Positions 55,034-64,000 of a stretch of 64,000 nucleotides of DNA are shown here, piece after piece. A model generated the notes under the pieces. That model had not been told where the DNA came from. It worked only from the letters and a program-made list of their open reading frames with translations, and searched no databases. How positions within the stretch are numbered: position 1 is the first letter of the stretch; every line of letters starts with the position of its first letter. This DNA comes from Spirochaetales bacterium Spiro_09 (lineage in GTDB: Bacteria > Spirochaetota > Spirochaetia > Treponematales > Treponemataceae), in assembly GCA_001604385.1 (NCBI GenBank), contig LVBK01000020.1, forward strand, positions 62,001-126,000. The letters run 5' to 3'. Both the position numbers and the translations under genes were made by a program.

Positions 55034-57049
55034 GTGACAGATCAACATCATACACATCACAGCACCAGCGAGGTAATGGAAGAAATCAGCGATTCCATGA
55101 TACCGACTTCAAATGAAGAGGATATCCAGGAATATATGAAGCAGTTCGATCCCGGTTCGGCATATCGGGAGCATACCTGCTGGAAACGGTATATAACAAT
55201 TGTTGTGTCCGTTCTTTTTTGTGCGTTCCAGTTGTACGCAACCCTGTCCGGGGCGGTTACCGCCCAGATTTTGCGTGCAACACACCTCTCATTTGTTATG
55301 CTCCTGGGCTTCCTCCTGTATCCCGCCTCACGGAAAATGCCCCTCAACACCCTGCCACTGTATGATGTCTTTCTCGCAGTTCTCGGTTGGGCTTCCTGGA
55401 TGTACATCGTCATTAACTTTGACACCCTGGTTCGCAGGGCAGGCGCCTATCTTCCGCTCGACATTGTGGTCGGTGTGTTCGGGATCCTGGTCCTGTTTGA
55501 AGCATGTCGCCGCATTGTCGGTATTCCCATACTTCTCATCGCTGCGACGTTTATAGTCTATGCGTTCGTTGGTCCCTGGTTACCCGGTTTCTTCAATCAC
55601 CGTGGGTACAGTTTTGAACGGGTGGTCACCCACCTCTATTACAATACGGAAGGCATTATGGGCACACCCATAGGCGCCTGTGCGACGTTCATTTTCCTGT
55701 TTATCATGTTCGGAGCCTTTCTCGAAAAAACGGGGATTGGTCAATTTTTTATCGACATCTGCAATGCAATTGCCGGGGGGGCAGCCGGTGGACCGGCAAA
55801 GGTCGCCGTCCTGACAAGCGCCCTTGAAGGAACTGTTTCGGGAAGTTCTGTATCGAATACTGTCGGTTCGGGCAGTTTTACCATACCGATGATGAAGCGC
55901 CTGGGGTATAAACCCGAATTTGCAGCTGCAGTCGAGGCCGCAGCTTCTACCGGTGGGCAAATCATGCCGCCGATCATGGGAGCCGCCGCATTTTTGATGG
56001 CAGAAAGCCTTGGCATTTCGTATATAACTATTGCGAAGGCGGCAGTTATTCCTGCCTTGTTGTACTTTTCGGGTATCTTTATCATGGTTCATCTTGAGGC
56101 CAGAAAGCTCGGCCTGAAAGGAATGAGCAAGGAAAATATTCCGCGCTTTATACCGCTTTTTCTTGCAAAGGGCTATTTGATGCTCCCGCTCGGTGTCATC
56201 ATTTTCTTTTTAATGGAAGGTAAAACCGCCACCTTTTCCGCCTTGATGGGAATTGTATCCTGTGCGGTACTGGCCGTTACCGCCGCAGCAATAGATATGT
56301 TTCGCGGTCGCACGCCCCGATACACCCTGAAGGATTTTATCGAGATTCTGACGACCGCAGCCCGGAACATTGTCAGCGTCGCCATTGCGTGCGCCATGGC
56401 AGGTATCATCATTGGTGTGGTAACGCTCACCGGTATCGGGCTGAAACTGGGCGCCGGTCTTATCGCCATATCTCGCGGTATTCCCCTGATCACCCTGTTT
56501 TTGACCATGGTGTCGTCAATCATTCTGGGTATGGGTGCACCGACTACCGCAAACTATCTGATTACCTCGACAATCACCGCAGGAGCGATCATCGGTCTTG
56601 GTTTCGAGCCTCTGGCGGCCCACATGTTTGCCTTCTATTTCGGCATTATTGCCGATATTACCCCTCCGGTTGCGCTTGCCGCTATCGCCGGCTCTGCCAT
56701 TGCGAAGTCAAAACCGATGGCTACCGCGGTCCAGTCAACCAAACTCGCAATTGCGGCCTTCATCATCCCCTATCTGTTTGTGTTCAATCCTGAAATGCTG
56801 TTGATTGGCACGACCTTTGCCAATGTCACGCTTATTATCGTTACCTCTCTCATCGGTATGTACGGTATCGGCGCGGCTCTTGAAGGCTATACCATACGGC
56901 TGTGTAATCCTCTTGAGCGTATACTGCTCGGTGGCGCAGGCTTATTGATGGTTGCGCCGGGATTGCGCACAGATATTGCGGGTTTTATCGTTATTACCCT
57001 TGTGCTGGGCATTCAACTGCTCACCGGACGGAGAAAATCTTCCGTTTGA
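55034..57049 (+). CDS. TRAP transporter fused permease (DctQM type)
   Basis: Fused TRAP permease motifs (EGTVSGSSVSNTVGSGSFTIPMMKRLGY, GGQIMPPIMGAAAFLMAE). Confidence 0.94.
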   Translation: MTDQHHTHHSTSEVMEEISDSMIPTSNEEDIQEYMKQFDPGSAYREHTCWKRYITIVVSVLFCAFQLYATLSGAVTAQILRATHLSFVMLLGFLLYPASRKMPLNTLPLYDVFLAVLGWASWMYIVINFDTLVRRAGAYLPLDIVVGVFGILVLFEACRRIVGIPILLIAATFIVYAFVGPWLPGFFNHRGYSFERVVTHLYYNTEGIMGTPIGACATFIFLFIMFGAFLEKTGIGQFFIDICNAIAGGAAGGPAKVAVLTSALEGTVSGSSVSNTVGSGSFTIPMMKRLGYKPEFAAAVEAAASTGGQIMPPIMGAAAFLMAESLGISYITIAKAAVIPALLYFSGIFIMVHLEARKLGLKGMSKENIPRFIPLFLAKGYLMLPLGVIIFFLMEGKTATFSALMGIVSCAVLAVTAAAIDMFRGRTPRYTLKDFIEILTTAARNIVSVAIACAMAGIIIGVVTLTGIGLKLGAGLIAISRGIPLITLFLTMVSSIILGMGAPTTANYLITSTITAGAIIGLGFEPLAAHMFAFYFGIIADITPPVALAAIAGSAIAKSKPMATAVQSTKLAIAAFIIPYLFVFNPEMLLIGTTFANVTLIIVTSLIGMYGIGAALEGYTIRLCNPLERILLGGAGLLMVAPGLRTDIAGFIVITLVLGIQLLTGRRKSSV

Positions 57050-57074
57050 CAGCGGCGTGAAGCGGTTCGATACT
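57046..57074 (+). promoter_or_regulatory. Sigma70 promoter, predicted leaderless
   Basis: TTGACA-N17-GATACT, 6 nt before ATG at 57081; TRAP permease stop codon is inside the -35 box. Confidence 0.55.
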
Positions 57075-57080
57075 TGAGAT

Positions 57081-57653
57081 ATGAAATACGGCATACTCTT
57101 CCTTTTCATTCTGGTTGTTGTGCTGTGCGTCCTGTACCTGCGTGAGCGGAAACGGGTTCGTCTTCTGTCTTCAACCGATTCGCTGACCGCGCTGGCAAAC
57201 CGCACGGCATTTCTGGGCTTTCTTTCACGGGAGCTTGCCCGGACGGACCGGCACGGGAATCCCCTGTCTGTCCTGATGATCGATATTGACGATTTCAAGT
57301 GCATCAATGATACCTGGGGCCATGGCGAGGGCGATCGGGTATTGCGTAAGCTTGCCGATGAGCTTAAAGCAAATTTGCGCTCGATTGATTGCATTGGCAG
57401 ATGGGGCGCAGACGAGTTTGCCGTGGTTGTCAGCGAAACAGGGTATGATGCTGCCCTGGTTGTCGGAGATAAATTATGCAGGGTGACAGCAGCCTCCGAT
57501 GTATGCAGGTTCAAGCAGGTGACCGTCAGTATAGGGGTTTGTGCCTGTCAGGTGCATGATTCTGTCGATGCGGTGCTTGCCCGCGCCGAAAACGCCTTGT
57601 CTCGCGCTAAAGCGGAAGGGAAAAACCGTTCCTGTGGATCGCCGGTGGCATAA
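57081..57653 (+). CDS. Membrane-anchored GGDEF-domain protein (GADEF variant)
   Basis: N-terminal TM; DSLTALANR, DIDDFKCINDTWGHGEGD, RWGADEF. Confidence 0.88.
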   Translation: MKYGILFLFILVVVLCVLYLRERKRVRLLSSTDSLTALANRTAFLGFLSRELARTDRHGNPLSVLMIDIDDFKCINDTWGHGEGDRVLRKLADELKANLRSIDCIGRWGADEFAVVVSETGYDAALVVGDKLCRVTAASDVCRFKQVTVSIGVCACQVHDSVDAVLARAENALSRAKAEGKNRSCGSPVA

Positions 57654-57673
57654 GCCCGGGGCGAAAACTCCTG

Positions 57674-58783
57674 TTACCTGCGGCGTGTTTTCCTGTTCAG
57701 GGAGTGTCCAATCTCCTTTCCTGCTGCGTGCGCCAGTATACCCAATCCGTCCAATAGCACGGTTCTGTCGCTGCTTTCCAGTTTTACCAGCCCTTTTGCA
57801 ATTGCTTTCGCGCTTTTCAACCAGTCCGCTGTCAGTTCATGTATGGTACTGGCCCCTGTTGCCGAAACTACTTCATAGAAAGCGCCGAAAAAGATTTCCC
57901 GTTTATCGATATCCAGCTTCCGGAGCCAGTCCCGTATGGTTCGATCGATAAACCGGCTCGACGAGTCGACGTTGTGAAGGCGGACAAAATCGTTTGCTCT
58001 GGTTTCCCAGCTGTAGGGATCATGTTGAAGAAGTCCTCTCTGGCTGCTTTGTACCACTGTGTAGTCTTCATCGTGTTCCAGCAACATGCCGATAATCGAC
58101 GACTCCGGAATGAAGGAATATATCCGGCCTCGGATTGCCCGGTAGCCGGCAGATTCTATTACGACGGGTGAAAACCCCGGTCCGTCATTAGTGTATACGC
58201 TGTGTATTCGTTTTTGAATCCGCGGTGAGACGTGAGCGGCAGCGTAGACCGCAAGGTTTCCCCCCTTCGAATGTCCGCCGACACGCATCTTTCCGGAGAC
58301 GAGTCTCGCTGTTTCCTCAAGGTAATCGCGGGCTGCTTCCTGGGCAGGGACCGGAGTGCGAAAACTCATATTGAAATCTTCTTTCCAGCCAATCAGGCTT
58401 AAATCGGTTCCGCGAAAGGAAACGAAGATGTGCCTGTCACCCGTCAGTATTGTCAGCGCGGCAAACTGTTTTTCCAGGGCATAGTCGGTGCTGTGCACGT
58501 AATTGCAGACTGTCATACTCGAATAACGCGGTGACAGGGCCAGCCGTTCAAGCAATTGAACATCCTCAGCCGCCCGTATGGCATGATCGTTCATCTTGTT
58601 GGAGGCGAATTGACGGGCTGCTTCGGCGAGAGGCATTCCCGTTTTTTGTCCTCCCGGAACGAGAATGCCGTCAAAGGGAATGTATGAAAGTACTGAAAGA
58701 ATCAGGTTGTCAACCGGATTGAAGGGATGGGCCCTCAGGTTCAGATCTCCCCGCCAGTCAAGATAGTCAAAGACCGTATTCAT
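57674..58783 (-). CDS. DUF2974/Mbeg1-like lipase-fold protein
   Basis: VSFRGTDLSLIGWKEDFNMSF; VGGHSKGGNLAVYAA; NDGPGF. Confidence 0.85.
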   Translation of the reverse strand: MNTVFDYLDWRGDLNLRAHPFNPVDNLILSVLSYIPFDGILVPGGQKTGMPLAEAARQFASNKMNDHAIRAAEDVQLLERLALSPRYSSMTVCNYVHSTDYALEKQFAALTILTGDRHIFVSFRGTDLSLIGWKEDFNMSFRTPVPAQEAARDYLEETARLVSGKMRVGGHSKGGNLAVYAAAHVSPRIQKRIHSVYTNDGPGFSPVVIESAGYRAIRGRIYSFIPESSIIGMLLEHDEDYTVVQSSQRGLLQHDPYSWETRANDFVRLHNVDSSSRFIDRTIRDWLRKLDIDKREIFFGAFYEVVSATGASTIHELTADWLKSAKAIAKGLVKLESSDRTVLLDGLGILAHAAGKEIGHSLNRKTRRR

Positions 58784-58786
58784 GGA

Positions 58787-59875
58787 TCATTTGACCCGCA
58801 GGATCATGGTTCGGAACGCGGAACCGCCAACAGTTCCCTCCGGGTTAAAATTCCTTCCATCGGACAAGGCCATGAACTCCCATTCGACGCATCCCATAAC
58901 CGAATCGAACCAGGGATCCTGAATGTCGACATCGGATATCGGGCTCTTTGCGCCGGGAACAGGGCGAAAGCGGTCCGAGTAGCGGGTAGTCAGGGCTGGC
59001 CGTGATTTCCATGCTGCATGAAGGTGCCAGATAAACCAGGCCGCTCCGCGACGCGGCATTGGATCGTCCAGTGCCGTATATCCTGTGTGCGCCGAGGGGA
59101 GTATCTTTCTTTCCCGCAGTGCGGTTTCCAGCCGTTCTGGAGTCCACCGGTCACCGCCGGTAATAAACTGAAGAAGTGATGTCTCGGATCCGGTTAATTC
59201 AATCGCATCCCGCCAGGATATACTATTTTTCGCAAGTATTTCAGCTGTTTTTGCATCGGTAGTCCCGCTCATGTCTTTCAGTTGCCAGGCCCTCTCGCGC
59301 TCTTCTCCATAGGTTGTGCGGAATACGGGTGGCAGCCGGGAAAAGGCGGAATCGAAGGCGGCAACTGCTTCCTGATTGCGCGACAGGGAGGCGAGGGTGC
59401 GTGCCCGCTCAATATCAAGAAGGGCGGGTTCTTCCGCCCGGGCGGCTGACAGAATGAGCTGCTCAAGACGCTTTGTACTGTCCGGTTCAAGTCGTGCTGC
59501 AAGCACAAATGAAGCAGTTTCCGCAGGGGACAGGCGTTCTGCCTGGGCAAGTCTGCGTTCTGCCTCGGCGCGTTTTCCTTCCAGTAAATAAAGCCTTCCG
59601 GACCAGGCAAGAAGTTGTGCCTGATACTGGCTGTCCTGGATATTTCGGCTTTCCATTTCTTTTATCCGTTCTCGGATCAGGGACATTTGTAGCGGATCCG
59701 CATTCCTGTCGAGGGGAACTATCAGTTCCCGCAGCCGGGCTAAATCTGTTTCAAGCGCGGCATCGACCGTTTGGTTGAGTGTGTCCTGCTGCAGCGTCGC
59801 GCAAGATACTGTCGACAAGAGACAGGTAATTACCGCCAGCAGGCGGAGACATTGCCGGATTCTGGCTGCCATCAT
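58787..59875 (-). CDS. Repeat-containing lipoprotein of unknown function
   Basis: Lipobox LLSTVSCATL; helical-repeat-like sequence; RBS GGAGG. Confidence 0.6.
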   Translation of the reverse strand: MMAARIRQCLRLLAVITCLLSTVSCATLQQDTLNQTVDAALETDLARLRELIVPLDRNADPLQMSLIRERIKEMESRNIQDSQYQAQLLAWSGRLYLLEGKRAEAERRLAQAERLSPAETASFVLAARLEPDSTKRLEQLILSAARAEEPALLDIERARTLASLSRNQEAVAAFDSAFSRLPPVFRTTYGEERERAWQLKDMSGTTDAKTAEILAKNSISWRDAIELTGSETSLLQFITGGDRWTPERLETALRERKILPSAHTGYTALDDPMPRRGAAWFIWHLHAAWKSRPALTTRYSDRFRPVPGAKSPISDVDIQDPWFDSVMGCVEWEFMALSDGRNFNPEGTVGGSAFRTMILRVK

Positions 59876-59894
59876 CGTTCCTCCAAATACTGTG

Positions 59895-62537
59895 TCAGCG
59901 GATATGCCATCCGTAGATCAGATTGTCCATTCCACCCGAGATAATATCGGTTTTCCCGTCACCGTTGAGATCACCCGTCCAGGGTTTTCCCCACACTGGC
60001 AGTGGAAAACCCGGCAGCATGGTCAAATCGTGACGAACCGCATACAGTAAATTCGCCTCCCCGCTTGCAAGGACTTCGGGGACCTTGTCACCATCAATAT
60101 CTGCTGTTGCAAGATACCCAGTCTCGGCAGTAATGCCTTCAAGCTGTACCGACTCCGTTGTGCCGTCCAGACCGGTTTTGAACAGTCTTCCGTCTGAAGC
60201 AAGTGACCACAATGCTTTTCCGTCGAAGACCGGCTGGATGAAGAATACGCCGGGAAGCTGCAGGGGGAATGTCTCCCTCATTGTTCCGCTTTCACTATAC
60301 ACACTCAGTTCTCCTGCCTGGGTCAAAAAGGCCAGTCCCGTATCGGTCCGGCCCGAGTGAAAAAGAAGGGGTGACCCGAAGGCAATGCCGGAGGCGGAAA
60401 CAGGCCAGCCGGGACGAACTGTTCCTTTTTCGTCTGTCAGCCACAGTTCGCTGAAAAAACCCTTCGGATATGCGGCCATATAGATATTGCTTCCCTGTCT
60501 CATAAACGACGGGGCAGCGCGCAATATATCCTGAAATGGCAGGGACAGCGTGTGCGTTTTTGCAAATCGGTCAATAATATACAGCGAGGACTCCATATCC
60601 GAAATATAGAGACTGCCCCCAAAGGCAGCCGGGGGAGCTGAAAGCCGGTTTCCGGTAGCAACAGGAAATCCTTCCTGGTTTTTCAGATTACCGTCCAGGA
60701 GAGCGACAGTTCCCTGTTGTGATACTACCCATACTGCAGGTTGTGACAAGTCTGTCCGCTCGATACCCTCCGAGAGGACAAACCACAGTGGCTCAGGGCT
60801 TTCATATGTAGTCCGTGTTCCGTTCACCGGGTTCAGGGAGACCAGCCGGTTCCCGTTTTCCGTAAACAGGATACGTACCTCTCCTTTTGCCGGGAAAAGA
60901 AGAACCTCGATCTCGGGGGAAAGTTTCCCTTCGGGCTTCAGGGGATACCCGCTCAAAGGCAAGGGGCCTTTGGTCGAGACTGATTTTATCGCAAGCGAGA
61001 TACCTGTCTCACCATCCCGCAGGGAAAGCCGTGCGAGGCCCTGGCCGTACAACTGGAGAATGCGTTGTACGGTATCCGTACCCCGCAAGAAAAACGGGAC
61101 TGACCGGTCCAGTGAATAAAAAAGCGTAATGGTAGATGCGTCAGGGCTATGCGTGGCCAGTTTCTTCCATACTTCGGTTTTGACAATCGATGTGTTTTGC
61201 CTGATCGCGTTTACCGTTTCCAGAAGGTTTTCCGGTGATTCGGACAGATACAGAAATCCCCGTTCGGTCAGATAATAGGGAGAGGGAACCTGAATTTTCC
61301 ACAGCGAGAGCAGAGCGGTCAGAAAATCCGGCAACATGAGACGCGGAATGCGGGTTCCGTCAAGAATGACCGTATTGTCTCCGGTGAGCGCGAAGGAAGA
61401 AAGCAGGGATTCAAAGACCTGCTTTCTTCGGTTTTCATCGGCAATTTTGACCGCAAAAACCGGTCGGGGCCGTCCCTCAAGTCCGAATATGGCAAGTTCG
61501 TTTCCCGTCCAGGAGAATATAAGTTCCTCGAGCGAAAGTCCTGTCAGGAATCTGCTAGATGCGTCAGCCTTTTCCAGAAGTCGCACTGCCTGATTTCCCT
61601 GAATAGCGATTGCAGCATCCAGGAGGTCCCGCAGGGAACCGGGTGATAAAATAGTCGCATACTGGCTTTCAGGGGGAAGACCGTACAGCATGGAAGGTAC
61701 GGTGGAATCTGCATCAATGAGTTTCGTGATAGCGGGCAGGGGCGATGATATCGGCATGCGTATATTCAGGTCAATTTGGTCTTTTTGTATGTATACGGAC
61801 GCTTCTGCCTGACCGGAAGTGTTCAGACGTTCCAGAATTGTCCGGATATCCGGGGCGTCGTCTGCAAGGCCCGCGAGTATGCTCTCAGAGCGCAGAAGAA
61901 GAGCTGCATCGAAGTTTTTTGCGGCGAAGGCGGGTTGCCGGCTTCCATCGTTCTTGATTCCGCTTTCGTCAAGAACCGGCTCAATCAGCCTCTCGCTGTT
62001 GGATACTACGATCAGGTTTCTTTTAATGGCAATATATACAGTGTCCTGGTCGCTCCCGCGGTATTCAAACCGGGAATAGCGTCCTGCCTGTACGTAGTAG
62101 AGATTCTTGATCGAGAATCGCGGCAAGATGGCCGGAGCCAGAAACAGTAGCGATGACAAACGTGCGGTGTCGTAGGCTGCCAGATAGTGGCTGTCCGGGT
62201 ACAGGGCCAGATCAAGGGATCCTCCGGCGGCAAAGCGGATGAGCGGGTTCGAGAATAACCCGCTGTGCCTGAGCGTATTCACCGCGGGGGCGACCGAAAG
62301 GAGGGCCGGATCCGCCAGGAGAGTATCGAGTGTCTGGTGTTCAAGCAGACGGTTGGCCGTTCGCAGTAAATTCGGTACATGCACATATGCAATGCTTTCC
62401 TCGCCTATAACGGTATGCGGTTTCAGGGTTCCGAAGAAAGAAAACGCAAAGAATCCGGCTGGAATCAACAACAGCAGGACCAGTATCAAAAAAGGAAGGA
62501 TTGAACGTTTTTTTTGTGTATCTTTTTTTGAGCTCAT
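59895..62537 (-). CDS. Membrane-anchored protein with DUF3352-like region and C-terminal propeller/FG-GAP-like repeats
   Basis: Single N-terminal TM; FG-GAP-like TADIDGDKVPEVL and GDLNGDGKTDIISGG; start MSSKKDTQ, RBS GGAGGC. Confidence 0.65.
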   Translation of the reverse strand: MSSKKDTQKKRSILPFLILVLLLLIPAGFFAFSFFGTLKPHTVIGEESIAYVHVPNLLRTANRLLEHQTLDTLLADPALLSVAPAVNTLRHSGLFSNPLIRFAAGGSLDLALYPDSHYLAAYDTARLSSLLFLAPAILPRFSIKNLYYVQAGRYSRFEYRGSDQDTVYIAIKRNLIVVSNSERLIEPVLDESGIKNDGSRQPAFAAKNFDAALLLRSESILAGLADDAPDIRTILERLNTSGQAEASVYIQKDQIDLNIRMPISSPLPAITKLIDADSTVPSMLYGLPPESQYATILSPGSLRDLLDAAIAIQGNQAVRLLEKADASSRFLTGLSLEELIFSWTGNELAIFGLEGRPRPVFAVKIADENRRKQVFESLLSSFALTGDNTVILDGTRIPRLMLPDFLTALLSLWKIQVPSPYYLTERGFLYLSESPENLLETVNAIRQNTSIVKTEVWKKLATHSPDASTITLFYSLDRSVPFFLRGTDTVQRILQLYGQGLARLSLRDGETGISLAIKSVSTKGPLPLSGYPLKPEGKLSPEIEVLLFPAKGEVRILFTENGNRLVSLNPVNGTRTTYESPEPLWFVLSEGIERTDLSQPAVWVVSQQGTVALLDGNLKNQEGFPVATGNRLSAPPAAFGGSLYISDMESSLYIIDRFAKTHTLSLPFQDILRAAPSFMRQGSNIYMAAYPKGFFSELWLTDEKGTVRPGWPVSASGIAFGSPLLFHSGRTDTGLAFLTQAGELSVYSESGTMRETFPLQLPGVFFIQPVFDGKALWSLASDGRLFKTGLDGTTESVQLEGITAETGYLATADIDGDKVPEVLASGEANLLYAVRHDLTMLPGFPLPVWGKPWTGDLNGDGKTDIISGGMDNLIYGWHIR

Positions 62538-62709
62538 ACTGCCTCCGGAAATACCAGTATAGCCGACAAATCCCCGCCGGAAAAGGGTAATCCGGTGTTG
62601 AATCTTCTTGCCGCCATACTGGCGCTGAAGTACTATCAATTTATAGCGTTTGTAGCCGGACCTGATTGTCCGGAAAACCGCTTGTGAACAAATAATTAAG
62701 GAGCCTGTT

Positions 62710-63792
62710 ATGTATAAAATCGGTGCGGTATGTGTGGCCCTGTTTTTCATTGTCTCCTGTACGGATAAAACTGATGCTCAAAGCGGTCCGACCGCCTGGG
62801 AAGGCGGGGCTCCAGTCGATACGGTTGCCGTTGAGGCCCTGGTGGTTTCCCGCGGGCAGCTGGTCTCGACAATCAATGCCTCGGGCACGGTTGCCGGCGT
62901 CAATGAAGCCCTGGTGGTTTCGGAAGCACAGGGAATTATCAGGCGGCTTTCCGTGGCTCCCGGACAGCGGGTTCGGGAAGGGCAGGAGTTGTTGAAAATA
63001 GACGACACCATTGCGGCCTTGAATGTGCAGCGGGCAAAGGATCAGCTCGATTCAGCCCAGCTTGATTTACGCGCAAATGAACAGCTTGCCGAGTCTGGCG
63101 GAAGTTCCACTGCGGCCCTTATTCGCGCCAGAAGCGCCGCGAGCGCGGCCCGTGCCCAATACGAAACCGCTCTCAAGGCCTTTAACGACACGACGGTGCG
63201 TTCGCCCATAAGCGGTATTGTAGCCACCAGGTCCGAGGGTGTAACCGTGGGAAATGTTATCAGCGCCTTCACGCGCGTAGCCCGTGTTGTTGACAATTCA
63301 TCATTCAAAATAACGGTAGGTCTCGGTGAACGGGAAATAGGCCTTGTACGTACAGGGAATCCGGTGTCGGTGAGCATTCCCTCGGCTTTGGGAAGCGAAC
63401 TTGTAGAGGGCCTTGTCGAGTCGACGGGCGGAGGTGCAGATCCTTCTACCGGCAGCTATTCTGTCATCATCTCCTTTGCAAATAAATGGGATAATCTGGT
63501 CAAGTCGGGCATGTCCGCGTCGGTAGAAATAACTTCCAGTGAGCGGGAACCGGCTATTGTTATTCCTCTGTCTGCCCTTTTGCGCCGTAATGAGCGCTAT
63601 GCAGTATTTGTTGTCAAGGACAATACGGTTCAGGTCCGGGAAGTCACGCCCGGTCAGCGAAGCGGAGTCCGTACGGAAATCCTTTCCGGATTGTCCGAAG
63701 GCGAGCATCTTGTTATCAGCGGCTTGAGCCGGCTTCGGGACGGTACGCCGGTAGCTGTCACGCTCCGGGGGAATTCCTCGGAAAGGGAGTAA
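62710..63792 (+). CDS. Efflux RND transporter periplasmic adaptor (lipoprotein)
   Basis: Lipobox FIVSCTD; biotinyl-lipoyl-like halves; FNDTTVRSPISGIVATRSEGVTVG. Confidence 0.92.
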   Translation: MYKIGAVCVALFFIVSCTDKTDAQSGPTAWEGGAPVDTVAVEALVVSRGQLVSTINASGTVAGVNEALVVSEAQGIIRRLSVAPGQRVREGQELLKIDDTIAALNVQRAKDQLDSAQLDLRANEQLAESGGSSTAALIRARSAASAARAQYETALKAFNDTTVRSPISGIVATRSEGVTVGNVISAFTRVARVVDNSSFKITVGLGEREIGLVRTGNPVSVSIPSALGSELVEGLVESTGGGADPSTGSYSVIISFANKWDNLVKSGMSASVEITSSEREPAIVIPLSALLRRNERYAVFVVKDNTVQVREVTPGQRSGVRTEILSGLSEGEHLVISGLSRLRDGTPVAVTLRGNSSERE

Positions 63793-63794
63793 GC

Positions 63795-64000
63795 ATGAAA
63801 CTTCCCGCATTTTCCATAGACAATCATGTCCTTTTGAACATCGTCCTGGTTACCCTTTTGTCGCTCGGAATCATCAGCATCGGAAGACTGCCCCAGGAAC
63901 AGTTTGCCGAAGTGCCCTTCTACTGGGTAAATATTACCGTACCGTATCCGGGAGCCTCCGCGGACGATATCGAGAGATCGGTTACCGTTGAAATCGAGAA
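63795..64000 (+). CDS. Efflux RND permease, 3'-truncated by window end
   Basis: Translation MKLPAFSIDNHVLLNIVLVTLLSLGIISIGRLPQEQFAEVPFYWVNITVPYPGASADDIERSVTVEIE; RBS GGGAG. Confidence 0.92.
   Translation, partial: MKLPAFSIDNHVLLNIVLVTLLSLGIISIGRLPQEQFAEVPFYWVNITVPYPGASADDIERSVTVEIE

Noticed and set aside
1-64000. CRISPR arrays, tRNA/rRNA genes, prophage or IS elements
   Set aside because: No tandem repeat-spacer pattern, transposase, integrase or phage-structural ORF was seen; intergenic gaps are short. tRNAs were only checked by eye.

Overview
This is a dense chromosomal window with about 46 credible protein-coding genes. I saw no rRNA, tRNA, CRISPR array or transposase. Gene content (many GGDEF proteins, SpoIIE/STAS partner switching, VTC-DUF4956-CotH, TRAP-TAXI, secreted beta-propeller and beta-helix proteins) suggests a free-living spirochaete relative, but that taxonomic guess is an inference. 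Main blocks: 5'-truncated hydE; XRE regulator plus MFS; amtB-glnK; FHA-GGDEF; VTC/DUF4956/CotH operon; PQQ-type sugar dehydrogenase; PIN-PhoH ATPase; RRM protein; lipocalin; a four-gene LacI-type-sensor-GGDEF / sialidase-like / GGDEF / FlgO-beta-helix cluster; a 1721-aa pseudokinase-ATPase-GAF-degenerate-GGDEF protein; a zincin-propeller outer-membrane-like protein; chrA; MATE; tpx; adenylate cyclase; EEP/esterase/Sir2 operon; glycosyltransferase; PP2C-STAS-HATPase-CBS/PP2C module; Opp-type ABC operon; E2-like acyltransferase; hybrid histidine kinase; SLC13/ArsB-like transporter; esterase; TRAP-TAXI operon; GGDEF; lipase-like/lipoprotein/propeller operon; start of an RND efflux operon. The most interesting pattern is a cohort of about 12-15 transcription units, many of them signalling proteins, that lack a Shine-Dalgarno sequence and carry a sigma70-like -10 box only 5-7 nt (exactly 6 nt in seven cases) before the start codon. 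This predicts leaderless mRNAs, whereas neighbouring transporter and metabolic genes have ordinary AAGGAGG leaders. Other highlights are the pseudokinase/degenerate-cyclase giant protein and a perfect 18-bp inverted repeat bounding a 120-bp element between convergent genes.
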